From the NCBI RefSeq assembly GCF_007004665.1, contig NZ_ML660055.1, forward strand, positions 310,001-374,000: DNA of 64,000 bases. Direction: 5' to 3'. Shown piece after piece: positions 17,637-25,654 of this stretch. Positions within the stretch are counted from its first letter, which is position 1. Every line of letters begins with the position of its first letter. The translations under genes and the position numbers were made by a program. Below the pieces are notes generated by a model, which was not told where the DNA came from, searched no databases, and saw only the letters and a list, made by a program, of their open reading frames with translations. Source of the stretch: Denitrobaculum tricleocarpae. GTDB lineage: Bacteria; Pseudomonadota; Alphaproteobacteria; Kiloniellales; Kiloniellaceae.

Positions 17637-18362
17637 TCATTGCCCTGCTGGAAAGACCGTCACCGCCTGACCGGCAACGAGGCTGTCCAGGGCCGGCGTC
17701 CAGCCTTCCGGACAGGGCGAGGTGCCGCCCGCCGCTCCGCTCTCTGGCGCCTTACGCTGACAGGCAAGGCCCAACTCCAGGCTCTCTTTACCCAAGGCCA
17801 GGAAATCGTTGTCGAAAGGGATGGTGCCGGGCGCAAAGGGTTCGGTCCGGTAGATGCGCTCCATCATATAGAGGGCCTTCTGTCCGGCAATCACGCGGAA
17901 CAAGACGACCTCGCCAAAACCGCTGCCGCTGTTGCGGCTGCAGGCCACGGCCCGGAACGCGGAAGGCAGGCCATTGATTGACTCCGGTTTAATCGAAGTG
18001 GTCGAGATCGAATCACAGGCCTGATCGTAGCCCGCCGTCACCCGGTCGAGAAAAGCGGCCGGATCCCGGCCCCCCAGGTCGGAGAAGAGCTGCGCGGCGA
18101 TCATCTCCCGCCAGTCATTGCTGGTCTGGCCGCGCGGGGTCCAGGCCGCGAAATCGACCGGCATGCCCTCGACCCGGGCCGCGGCTGTCCAGCCTGGTGG
18201 CAAGCCGCCGATATAGACCTCGCCGCCGCCGCCCTGCAGAACCACCGAATCCCCTTGCTCCTGGGCCGCCGTTGCGCCAGCGCCGAACAGCAGAAACAGC
18301 AATACCGGCACCGCCGCCAAGCGCGCCAGACTGCCTCCCATCTCGCCGATCCCGCCAATCAT
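17637..18362 (-). CDS. Secreted hypothetical protein
   Basis: A 241-residue protein with an N-terminal signal segment (LARLAAVPVLLFLLFGAGATAAQ) and a mature part rich in Gly and Ser. Three or four Cys (QACDSIST, AVACSRN, LACQRK, SPCPEGW) could form disulfides in the periplasm. Visible phrases include VVLQGGGGEVYIGGLPPGW and YMMERIYRTEPFAPG. I do not recognise a family. It lies just downstream of ubiH on the same strand, 33 bases apart, so the two may be co-transcribed. Confidence 0.65.
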   Translation of the reverse strand: MIGGIGEMGGSLARLAAVPVLLFLLFGAGATAAQEQGDSVVLQGGGGEVYIGGLPPGWTAAARVEGMPVDFAAWTPRGQTSNDWREMIAAQLFSDLGGRDPAAFLDRVTAGYDQACDSISTTSIKPESINGLPSAFRAVACSRNSGSGFGEVVLFRVIAGQKALYMMERIYRTEPFAPGTIPFDNDFLALGKESLELGLACQRKAPESGAAGGTSPCPEGWTPALDSLVAGQAVTVFPAGQ

Positions 18363-18395
18363 GATCTCTCCCCCGGAGTCACGTTACCTGAACGC

Positions 18396-19718
18396 TCACA
18401 GAGGCCGCCCCTGCACCAGACGCGGCAAATCCCCGACCAGGCCCATGGCATGCTTCATGAAAAAGCGTTTGAGGCCGGGCATGCGGTTGACCGCCGCCAG
18501 ACCGACATCGCGCGCCAGGCGCACCGGCGGCAGGTCGTTGGAAAACAGCCGGTTCAAGCCGTCGGTGGTCGCAATCAGCGCGATATTGTCGAAGCGCCGC
18601 CAGCGTTCGTAGCGCTCCAATACCTGGGGCGAGCCGATATCGAGCCCCAGGCGCCGGGCATCGACGATACATTCGGACAACGCCGCCACGTCCTTGAGCC
18701 CCAGATTGAAGCCCTGACCCGAAATCGGATGAATGGCGTGGGCCGCATCGCCGATGAGAACCAAACGATGATCGCTGTAGCGTTCCGCATGCATCATGGA
18801 CAGCGGATAGGACCAGCGCTTGCCGGGCACCCGTAAAGCGCCCAGCGAGTCTCCGAAACGGCGCTGCAGCTGATCCGAGAAGTCCTCGTCATTGAGCGCC
18901 AGCATGTGCGGCGTCACTTCGCGCGACTCGGTCCAGACCAGCGATGACCGGTATTCGCCGTTTTCCCCGTCGACCATGGGCAGAAGAGCAAAGGGACCCG
19001 CGGGCAGGAAGTGCTCATGTGCCACGCCGTCATGCGGCCGCTCATGGTGCACCGTGCCCACGATGCCGCATTGCGCATAATCCCAGTTGGTCGAGCGGAT
19101 CCCGGCCTCCCGCCGCAACATGGAATTCCGGCCGTCAGCGGCGATCACCAGTTCCGCCGTGAGCACCTGGCCATCCTCCAGAACCGCCCGGACCCGGCTC
19201 GACCCCGGCCCGCTCGACCCCGGTCCGCCTGATCCCCGCCCGCTGGCCGCGCCGCGGTCCAGTTTTGCCAGCGAATTCGGCGCGAAAGCCGTTAAGGTCG
19301 GCAGTGTGGGCAGATGCGCCTGAAAGGCCACACGGGTTTCCCGGTTCTCGACAATGTAGCCCATGGGCTCGCCGGCAACGTCGTTGTGGTCGTAGTGCAG
19401 GAACAGCCGCGAGGTCGGGCGGCCGATCTTGCCGTCGGACACCCGGATATCCAGGATCGGCTGCGCGGCGTCAGCCATCTTCGGCCAGACACCTATGGCG
19501 TTGAGCATCTGCTGTGATCCGCGCGCCAGGGCGGAAGAGCGCCCGTCATAAGGCGCGGCGACCAGCCTGGCCGGATCTTCCCGATCGATCACGGCCACGG
19601 ATACGCCCGCGCTGGCCAGCGCAGAGGCCATCGAAAGCCCGGCCAGTCCGCCGCCGACGACCAGGACCTCAAACTGCTGCACCGTTGTTTTGGAAGCTCC
19701 CGCTTTCACTCTTGCCAC
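18396..19718 (-). CDS. ubiH: UbiH/UbiF/COQ6 family FAD monooxygenase (ubiquinone ring hydroxylase)
   Basis: A 440-residue flavoprotein hydroxylase of ubiquinone biosynthesis: FAD-binding GxGxxG in VLVVGGGLAGLSMASALASAG at about residue 15, the mid-protein motif ELVIAADGRNSMLR, and GDAAHAIHPISGQGFNLGLKDVAALSE near residue 320. It uses oxygen to hydroxylate the quinone ring; which position (C1, C5 or C6) is not clear. GTG 19718 with GGAG upstream is chosen; the longer frame begins in non-homologous sequence. An odd Gly-Ser-Pro linker with a 15-nt DNA repeat interrupts it at 19193-19246. The window also has the O2-independent set ubiTUV. Confidence 0.88.
   Translation of the reverse strand: MARVKAGASKTTVQQFEVLVVGGGLAGLSMASALASAGVSVAVIDREDPARLVAAPYDGRSSALARGSQQMLNAIGVWPKMADAAQPILDIRVSDGKIGRPTSRLFLHYDHNDVAGEPMGYIVENRETRVAFQAHLPTLPTLTAFAPNSLAKLDRGAASGRGSGGPGSSGPGSSRVRAVLEDGQVLTAELVIAADGRNSMLRREAGIRSTNWDYAQCGIVGTVHHERPHDGVAHEHFLPAGPFALLPMVDGENGEYRSSLVWTESREVTPHMLALNDEDFSDQLQRRFGDSLGALRVPGKRWSYPLSMMHAERYSDHRLVLIGDAAHAIHPISGQGFNLGLKDVAALSECIVDARRLGLDIGSPQVLERYERWRRFDNIALIATTDGLNRLFSNDLPPVRLARDVGLAAVNRMPGLKRFFMKHAMGLVGDLPRLVQGRPL
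19193..19246 (-). repeat. 15-nt in-frame tandem repeat inside ubiH
   Basis: On the + strand: CCCGGCTCGACCCCGG, CCCGCTCGACCCCGG, TCCGCCTGATCCCCG, CCCGCTGG. On the protein it gives GSGGP-GSSGP-GSSRV, three five-residue units that insert a flexible linker into the FAD monooxygenase. Confidence 0.8.
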
Positions 19719-19881
19719 ATCCTTCTCCGCTATCCCGGAACTCTGATCACATTGCAGCAATCTATCAAGGCCGCTGATCGGCCGCGACAGACCAAAGGCC
19801 GCAGGTGCGCGCCTGCGCGCGCCATCACGCACCTGATTTTGCGGTGTTTCCGGGAGGCATCTCCGGTTTTATGTTTATTTT

Positions 19882-19907
19882 TTAGGCAAAAATAAATTTA
19901 TGCCTAA
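19882..19907. promoter_or_regulatory. Perfect 7-bp inverted repeat upstream of glnK
   Basis: TTAGGCA-N12-TGCCTAA lies in an AT-rich stretch between the divergent ubiH and glnK, about 100 bases upstream of the sigma-54 promoter. The 19-bp centre-to-centre spacing is close to two helical turns, suiting a dimeric regulator. It does not match the NtrC consensus as I know it. Confidence 0.5.
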
Positions 19908-19951
19908 TTTTTAATCTTGTCTGATTAGTAATTTTGCAGCCCTCCGGCTGA

Positions 19952-20497
<546 letters not shown>

Positions 20498-20509
20498 GAG
20501 GCCTTTTCG

Positions 20510-21889
20510 ATGAAACTCTTTTCACTCCCGACTCCGGGGCGCAAGATTCTGGTTCTGACCGGCCTTGCCGCCTCGACCACGCTGGTTCTCAGTAACGCGG
20601 CAGAGGCTGCGGTCAGCGAAGAAACTGCGTTCATTTTCAATACCTTTTCCTTTCTTATCCATGGCGTACTAGTCATGTGGATGGCAGCCGGTTTCGCGAT
20701 GCTGGAGTCCGGCCTGGTCCGCACCAAGAATACCGCCGCGATCTGCCTGAAGAACATCGCGCTCTATTCGATCGCGGGTATCGCCTACTACCTGATCGGC
20801 TACAACCTGATGTATGTCGACGTGGCGCCGGACGGCTTCATCGGCTCCTTCAGCATCTTCTACAACACAAGCGAAGCCGAACTTGCCCTAATCGGCGCCG
20901 ATGAAGCGACCGACGAACTGATCGCCGCTGTCACCAGCAACGGCTACTCGGTCATGTCCGACTGGTTCTTCCAGATGGTCTTCGTGGCAACCACGGCCTC
21001 CATCGTTTCGGGTGCTCTGGCAGAGCGCATCAAGGTCTGGCCCTTCATGATCTTCATCCTGGTCCTGGCCGCCTTCATCTACCCGATCCAGGCTTCCTGG
21101 ACCTGGGGCCAGGGCTGGCTCACGACCATGGGCTTCTCCGACTTTGCCGGATCGACCATTGTCCACTCCGTGGGCGGTTGGGCGGCTCTCGCGGGCGCTC
21201 TGGTTCTGGGCGCGCGCAAAGGCAAATACGGTCCCGACGGCCGGGTCAATCCCCTGCCGGGCGCCAACCTGCCGCTGGCAACTCTGGGCACCTTCATCCT
21301 TTGGATGGGCTGGTTTGGCTTTAACGGCGCATCGCAGCTGGCGATGGGCTCGGCCCTGGATGTCGCAGCCATCGCAATCATCTACGTCAACACGACCCTG
21401 GCTGCCGCCGCGGGTGTGGTTGCCGCGATGGTGCTGACCCAGATCCTTTACAAGAAGATGGACCTGACCATGACCCTGAACGGCGCTTTGGCCGGTCTGG
21501 TCTCCATCACCGCTGGACCTGATGTGCAGCACCATGGCCTTGCGTTGATCATCGGTGCCGTCGGCGGCGTCATCGTGGTCTTTGCCGTGCCGCTGCTCGA
21601 CAAGCTGAAAATCGATGACGTGGTCGGTGCGATCCCGGTCCACCTTTGCGCCGGCATCTGGGGCACGCTCTGCGTCGGCATCTTCGGCGGTGCAAGCATC
21701 GGCACCCAGATCGTGGGTATCGCAGCCATCGGCGCCTTCACCTTCGGTACCAGCCTGGTGATCTGGTTCGCCCTGAAAACTGCGGTCGGGATCCGGGTTT
21801 CCGAGGAAGAAGAGGAAATGGGCCTCGACAAGGCGGAACTGGGCCTGGAGGCCTATCCGGAATTCGGTCAAGGCTCCCAGGCCTTCTAA
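20510..21889 (+). CDS. amtB: Ammonium transporter AmtB
   Basis: A 459-residue Amt channel with a cleavable signal segment (LTGLAASTTLVLSNAAEA), then about 11 helices. Family features include AGFAMLESGLVRTKN, DFAGSTIVHSVGGWAALAGALVLGARKGKYG with the first pore His, and the second pore His in DVQHHGLALIIGAVGG or IPVHLCAGIWGTL. It takes up ammonium when nitrogen is scarce. Preceded by AGGAGG, co-transcribed with glnK, and closed by a strong terminator at 21964-21994. Confidence 0.96.
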   Translation: MKLFSLPTPGRKILVLTGLAASTTLVLSNAAEAAVSEETAFIFNTFSFLIHGVLVMWMAAGFAMLESGLVRTKNTAAICLKNIALYSIAGIAYYLIGYNLMYVDVAPDGFIGSFSIFYNTSEAELALIGADEATDELIAAVTSNGYSVMSDWFFQMVFVATTASIVSGALAERIKVWPFMIFILVLAAFIYPIQASWTWGQGWLTTMGFSDFAGSTIVHSVGGWAALAGALVLGARKGKYGPDGRVNPLPGANLPLATLGTFILWMGWFGFNGASQLAMGSALDVAAIAIIYVNTTLAAAAGVVAAMVLTQILYKKMDLTMTLNGALAGLVSITAGPDVQHHGLALIIGAVGGVIVVFAVPLLDKLKIDDVVGAIPVHLCAGIWGTLCVGIFGGASIGTQIVGIAAIGAFTFGTSLVIWFALKTAVGIRVSEEEEEMGLDKAELGLEAYPEFGQGSQAF

Positions 21890-21963
21890 AGACCGAACTT
21901 GAGCGTTTGAGTCGCCCGTTGGTTTGAATCGGCGCCTGTAACGACATCCAGCTAAACTATCTG

Positions 21964-21994
21964 GCCCGGCGGCTTCCCCCGCCGGGCTTTTTTT
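21964..21994 (+). terminator. Rho-independent terminator of glnK-amtB
   Basis: Perfect 9-bp stem GCCCGGCGG / CCGCCGGGC with a CTTCCC loop, followed by seven Ts, 75 bases after the amtB stop. Confidence 0.93.
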
Positions 21995-22068
21995 GCACCC
22001 TGGGACCTGTCTGGCCGGAACCACCTTGCAGTTACGCCTCAATATGTGATCCTGATCGATCCGAATAA

Positions 22069-22131
22069 AAGAACAGATTTGCCGGGACGACGGATCGCCT
22101 ACGGAAGCTCCATCTGGGTTGGGTCCGCTCT
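22069..22131 (+). repeat. Dispersed repeat copy 3 (second hairpin only, degenerate)
   Basis: Shares ACGACGGATCGCC, CCATCT and CCGCTCT in the same order and spacing with the second half of the elements at 50417-50556 and 53206-53343. The first hairpin is missing or eroded. Lies between the amtB terminator and the convergent AT-rich gene. Confidence 0.6.
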
Positions 22132-22141
22132 AAAAGGACCA

Positions 22142-22171
22142 GGCGATCTGCTTTTTCGCCAGCAGATGGCC
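22142..22171 (-). terminator. Possible terminator of the AT-rich membrane protein gene
   Basis: A stem GGC-ATCTGCT / AGCAGAT-GCC with an 8-base loop, about 70 bases past the stop on the minus strand; a short CCTTTT follows in that direction. Weak but suitably placed. Confidence 0.4.
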
Positions 22172-22240
22172 TTCGCTATCCCCCCTCCTACCGCGTAAAA
22201 ACCGTCTCCAAAAAAATCCGGCCGGCGATACAATCCACTC

Positions 22241-23878
22241 TTATTCTACATTCCACAGGCTCTTTCGAGACTCGATATCCACCAAAATAGCGCCATTCGC
22301 CGCAAAAACTGTTCCACAGTTTGACCCCAACTGACGATCCTTGGCTTGAAGAACATGCACTTGAGGAGACGTGGGCCAATCACGGAACAGGCGTTTGAAA
22401 TCATCATCAAAAATCTGAGGTAGAACTTCGGGAGAAACGGCCTCGTAAGCGTAGTCCGAGCGCCAATCGTCATTGACATCGCGGGCCGTAAGCACCCTTA
22501 AAGTAGTCTCTGCGCCACTCCAGCGAAGGTAGTAAACAGGGCACCCATCCCGCAAAATCTCGGCAGCTTTGTTAAAGTAAGAATTGGCCGAAAACATATC
22601 GTATCTTTGATATGGAGACTTACGATCATCGTTTTCCAATCCGCGATCAACAACACCGAAAACCGTAAAAACAGCGACCATCAATGCCGCTGCTTTTAAG
22701 ATGTTATCTAGCGGAAAGCGAACACCCAGATCCCGTGCGAAACCGGCAACAAAGCCGAATGCTCGCTGAGCCGCCCAAGCAAGGGATATTGCCGCCACGG
22801 GCGTCAGCACCAGCAGGTACCGTTCTCTCAGCGGCTGACCAAGCCTAAATGGATCTATCGAGATAATAAAAAAAGTTGTGAAAAATGCAAACGACCCGCC
22901 CAATAAAAGCAGGAGCATTTCTCTCTTATCTAAATGTTTAAACCGAATGATTCCATAAATACACAAAGAAAAAAATGAATAATAGATAATTTTCGGGACG
23001 ATAGAAATTATTGTCCACCTATTTATTATATCATCATAACTGTAATTAATATGATTTGGGCGTGTCAGCATGTTATTGATATGACCGCCAGTCAACAATG
23101 CTTCAAGCCGGCCAAAAATAAGGTTGGCATCAGAGCCCGCGTTCACAAGCAAGGTCTCAATTGAGAAGAGGCATACAAGAACGAGAGATACTATTGAAAT
23201 CGCCCGCCAATCTCTCGTAATCAGAAAAAATAGATATATCCCTGGGAAAAAGAACAAGTTCGTTTCTTTCCCACCATACATCAAAAATATACATAAAGAA
23301 AAAATCACCACATAGGTGACTTTATTTGTATTTATATACTTAAATGCAAAAAATAGCGATACAACAAAATAAAATATACTGAAAGCATTTGGCATCAGTT
23401 GCAGTGATGAAAGGTGTACTTTGTAATTTAAGACAAATATAAATACAGCAACAAACGCAGTTACAAGGCCACCTAATTCGTAAGAAATAAGCCAGAGCAA
23501 AGCAACACATAACGAAGAAAAAAACAATGGGACGATATAATAAACAAAAGGTGATGTTCCAAATAACTGAACCAAAATATAGGCCGGGTAATTAATTCCC
23601 CATCGCAGTCCATGATGTGAGGGCATTTCGCCGGAAAGCGTACGCAAAAAATTCCCGGCTTCATCGCTGTACACTATCAACAGCCAGCGCTCTGTGGCGT
23701 TTCCACCAGTACGAATTGGATGGGAAAAAATTGCGTAAAAAACAAAAAACAGTGCGAAAATAACGAAGAAAATTATATACTTATCAGTTTCGCGTGACAG
23801 TTTTAAACGAAAATTTTGATCAACAAAAAAATGATTTACAACACCACAATTAATACCGCCAGTTTTCATAAATAACAC
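22241..23878 (-). CDS. Polytopic membrane protein, GT-C / glycosyltransferase 39-like
   Basis: A 545-residue membrane protein with about ten hydrophobic helices (from IIFFVIFALFFVFYAIF at about residue 35) and a soluble C-terminal part from about residue 420. The early acidic YSDEAGNFLRTL segment in the first periplasmic loop, followed by GLRWGINYPAYI, fits lipid-phosphate-sugar-dependent GT-C enzymes (ArnT/PMT-like), where an acidic loop residue is catalytic. The N-terminal two thirds are strongly AT-rich against the rest of the window, the C-terminal third less so, which points to horizontal transfer. It stands alone, flanked by backbone genes amtB and an aminotransferase. Acceptor unknown. 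Confidence 0.65.
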   Translation of the reverse strand: MLFMKTGGINCGVVNHFFVDQNFRLKLSRETDKYIIFFVIFALFFVFYAIFSHPIRTGGNATERWLLIVYSDEAGNFLRTLSGEMPSHHGLRWGINYPAYILVQLFGTSPFVYYIVPLFFSSLCVALLWLISYELGGLVTAFVAVFIFVLNYKVHLSSLQLMPNAFSIFYFVVSLFFAFKYINTNKVTYVVIFSLCIFLMYGGKETNLFFFPGIYLFFLITRDWRAISIVSLVLVCLFSIETLLVNAGSDANLIFGRLEALLTGGHINNMLTRPNHINYSYDDIINRWTIISIVPKIIYYSFFSLCIYGIIRFKHLDKREMLLLLLGGSFAFFTTFFIISIDPFRLGQPLRERYLLVLTPVAAISLAWAAQRAFGFVAGFARDLGVRFPLDNILKAAALMVAVFTVFGVVDRGLENDDRKSPYQRYDMFSANSYFNKAAEILRDGCPVYYLRWSGAETTLRVLTARDVNDDWRSDYAYEAVSPEVLPQIFDDDFKRLFRDWPTSPQVHVLQAKDRQLGSNCGTVFAANGAILVDIESRKSLWNVE

Positions 23879-24281
23879 TCGGAATTCACTATGGTTTTAA
23901 CTGTGACTGCATCAGTCAAGGAACTCAAAAGAAAGCATGAAACCAATGCGCACACGCTAAAGACTCCCGCCTGCGAGCGCCTGAGGCGTGCGTTGGACGC
24001 GAAAAATTTCTTCGCATGTATGGTTCGAAGTGGCAACCCCAAAACTCGGTCGTTTTGTCCGAGATTCCAACCGGAAGGGATCTGTTTTCAGCCTTCTGGT
24101 TGTGGAAATGAGTTACCCACTCTTGCCAGCCGGATTCACGTGACGCTAGTGTGGTTGAACTGAAGTCCCGTTATTGCGCTATAAACTGTGGCCTGATCGT
24201 TCTTGACCGAAAAAATCAAGTATCATCCGATTCTTTTAAGAACGTGATGCTTCCTCCACGTAGGCAGTAAAGTAAATCTGA
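23879..24281. other. 400-base gap with one imperfect hairpin
   Basis: No supported gene; a 90-codon frame at 23891 has no family character. A stem-loop at 24068-24102 (CAACCGGAAGG / CCTTCTGGTTG, one mismatch) has no T-run. It likely contains the promoter of the AT-rich gene on one side and of the aminotransferase on the other. Confidence 0.4.
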
Positions 24282-25505
24282 TTGGAACTTCATAACGTGA
24301 TCGATCGTCAAAACCTGCAGGCTTTTCACCCCTTCACGCGATTACGCAGTCTCCTGGACAATATTCCGGCGGGACCCGCGCCACGAGGAGCTTCTGCCCC
24401 GCTGGCGCTCTCGATAGGAGAGCCCAAGGGTCAGCCGCCCGCCTTCGTCGCCGAGGAAATCGCAGCCAATGCTGGCGAGTGGTCGCGCTATCCGCCGGGC
24501 CGGGGCAGCACGGTGTATCTTGAGGCCTGCACTGCCTGGCTCCAGCGGCGTTATGAGATCCCGGCGGGCATCATCGACCCACAGCGCCATGTCCTGGCCT
24601 TGCCCGGCACCCGCGAAGGCCTGTTTTTCGCCACCATGGCAACGGTCCCGCAAACAGCGGAAACCCCGGACGCGCCGCCGCCTGTGGTTCTGATCCCCAA
24701 TCCCTTCTACCACGTCTACGCCGGGGCCGCGGTGGCCGCAGGGGCTGAGCCGGTCTTTCTGCCGACCTCCAGTGAAACCGGCTTCCTGCCGGATTATCAG
24801 GCAGTACCGGAGGAGATTCTGAAACGTACGGCGCTCTGCATCCTCTGCTCGCCCTCCAATCCCCAAGGCGCCGCCGCCAACCGCCGGCAGCTTGCGGATC
24901 TGCTGACTCTGGCCCGCAAGCATGACTTTGTCGTCGCCTTCGATGAATGCTACGCGGAGATTTATACGCGTACACCTCCAGCGGGTGCGCTGGATGTCGT
25001 AGACCAACTGGGTGGTTCGTTGGATAATCTATTGGTTTTTCATTCGCTTTCTAAACGCTCCAACGCGGCAGGGCTGCGCTGCGGGTTCGCCGCGGGCAAC
25101 GAAAAGCTGATCAACGCCCTCAACGCGATCATGCTGGTCGGCGGCGCGGGCGTACCGCTGCCGGTGATGGCGGCGGGCACCCGCCTCTGGCGCGACGACA
25201 CACATGTCGAAGCGATCCGCGCGTTTTACCAAGCCAACTTCGAGATCGCCCAGCAGGTTCTGGGCAACCGCTTCGGTTTCAGCATACCCGACGGCGGCTT
25301 TTTCCTCTGGCTGGACGTGGGTGACGGCGAAGCCGCGGCGAAAAGGCTCTGGCAGGAAGCAGGTATTCGCGTGCTGCCGGGCGCTTACATGTCAGTCGCC
25401 GACAACGAGGGTTATAATCCAGGGGCGAAATACATTAGAATCGCCCTTGTATTCGATGCCGAGGTCACAAAAGCTGCCCTTGGCCGCATTGCTGAGATCT
25501 TGTAG
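24282..25505 (+). CDS. PLP-dependent aminotransferase, class I/II (succinyldiaminopimelate aminotransferase DapC-like)
   Basis: A 407-residue fold-type I aminotransferase: FHPFTRLRSLLDNI at the start, PSNPQGAAANRRQL (Asn of the PLP pocket), VAFDECYAEIY (Asp and Tyr), the Schiff-base Lys in FHSLSKRSNAAGLRCGF, and the C-terminal Arg region YIRIALVFD. The opening segment and SKRSNAAGLRCGF fit DapC-type enzymes of lysine and cell-wall biosynthesis. Start is uncertain: TTG 24282 and GTG 24297 are both in frame and neither has a good ribosome site. The ftsK gene follows on the same strand. Confidence 0.85.
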   Translation: MELHNVIDRQNLQAFHPFTRLRSLLDNIPAGPAPRGASAPLALSIGEPKGQPPAFVAEEIAANAGEWSRYPPGRGSTVYLEACTAWLQRRYEIPAGIIDPQRHVLALPGTREGLFFATMATVPQTAETPDAPPPVVLIPNPFYHVYAGAAVAAGAEPVFLPTSSETGFLPDYQAVPEEILKRTALCILCSPSNPQGAAANRRQLADLLTLARKHDFVVAFDECYAEIYTRTPPAGALDVVDQLGGSLDNLLVFHSLSKRSNAAGLRCGFAAGNEKLINALNAIMLVGGAGVPLPVMAAGTRLWRDDTHVEAIRAFYQANFEIAQQVLGNRFGFSIPDGGFFLWLDVGDGEAAAKRLWQEAGIRVLPGAYMSVADNEGYNPGAKYIRIALVFDAEVTKAALGRIAEIL

Positions 25506-25654
25506 ACCCTCTGCAACGACGGAAGCTTTTCATGAAAACCGCTTTTAGCTGGCTTTAATGGCCTGAATTCGGCAGTTTCTAACCAAGACTCAAGAACTTA
25601 GAGTTCGACTCTGGACTGAAACCGCAAAGATTCGAGAAAGGGACTGATCCAACG

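Noticed and set aside
24068-24102. Terminator before the aminotransferase
   Set aside because: The stem is good with one mismatch, but no T-run follows and no gene on the same strand ends nearby.
23891-24163. A 90-codon frame in the gap before the aminotransferase
   Set aside because: No ribosome site, no domain, and mixed composition; kept as gap.
25531-25557. Eight-codon leader peptide before ftsK (MKTAFSWL)
   Set aside because: No ribosome site, no hairpin alternation and no coupling to the next start.
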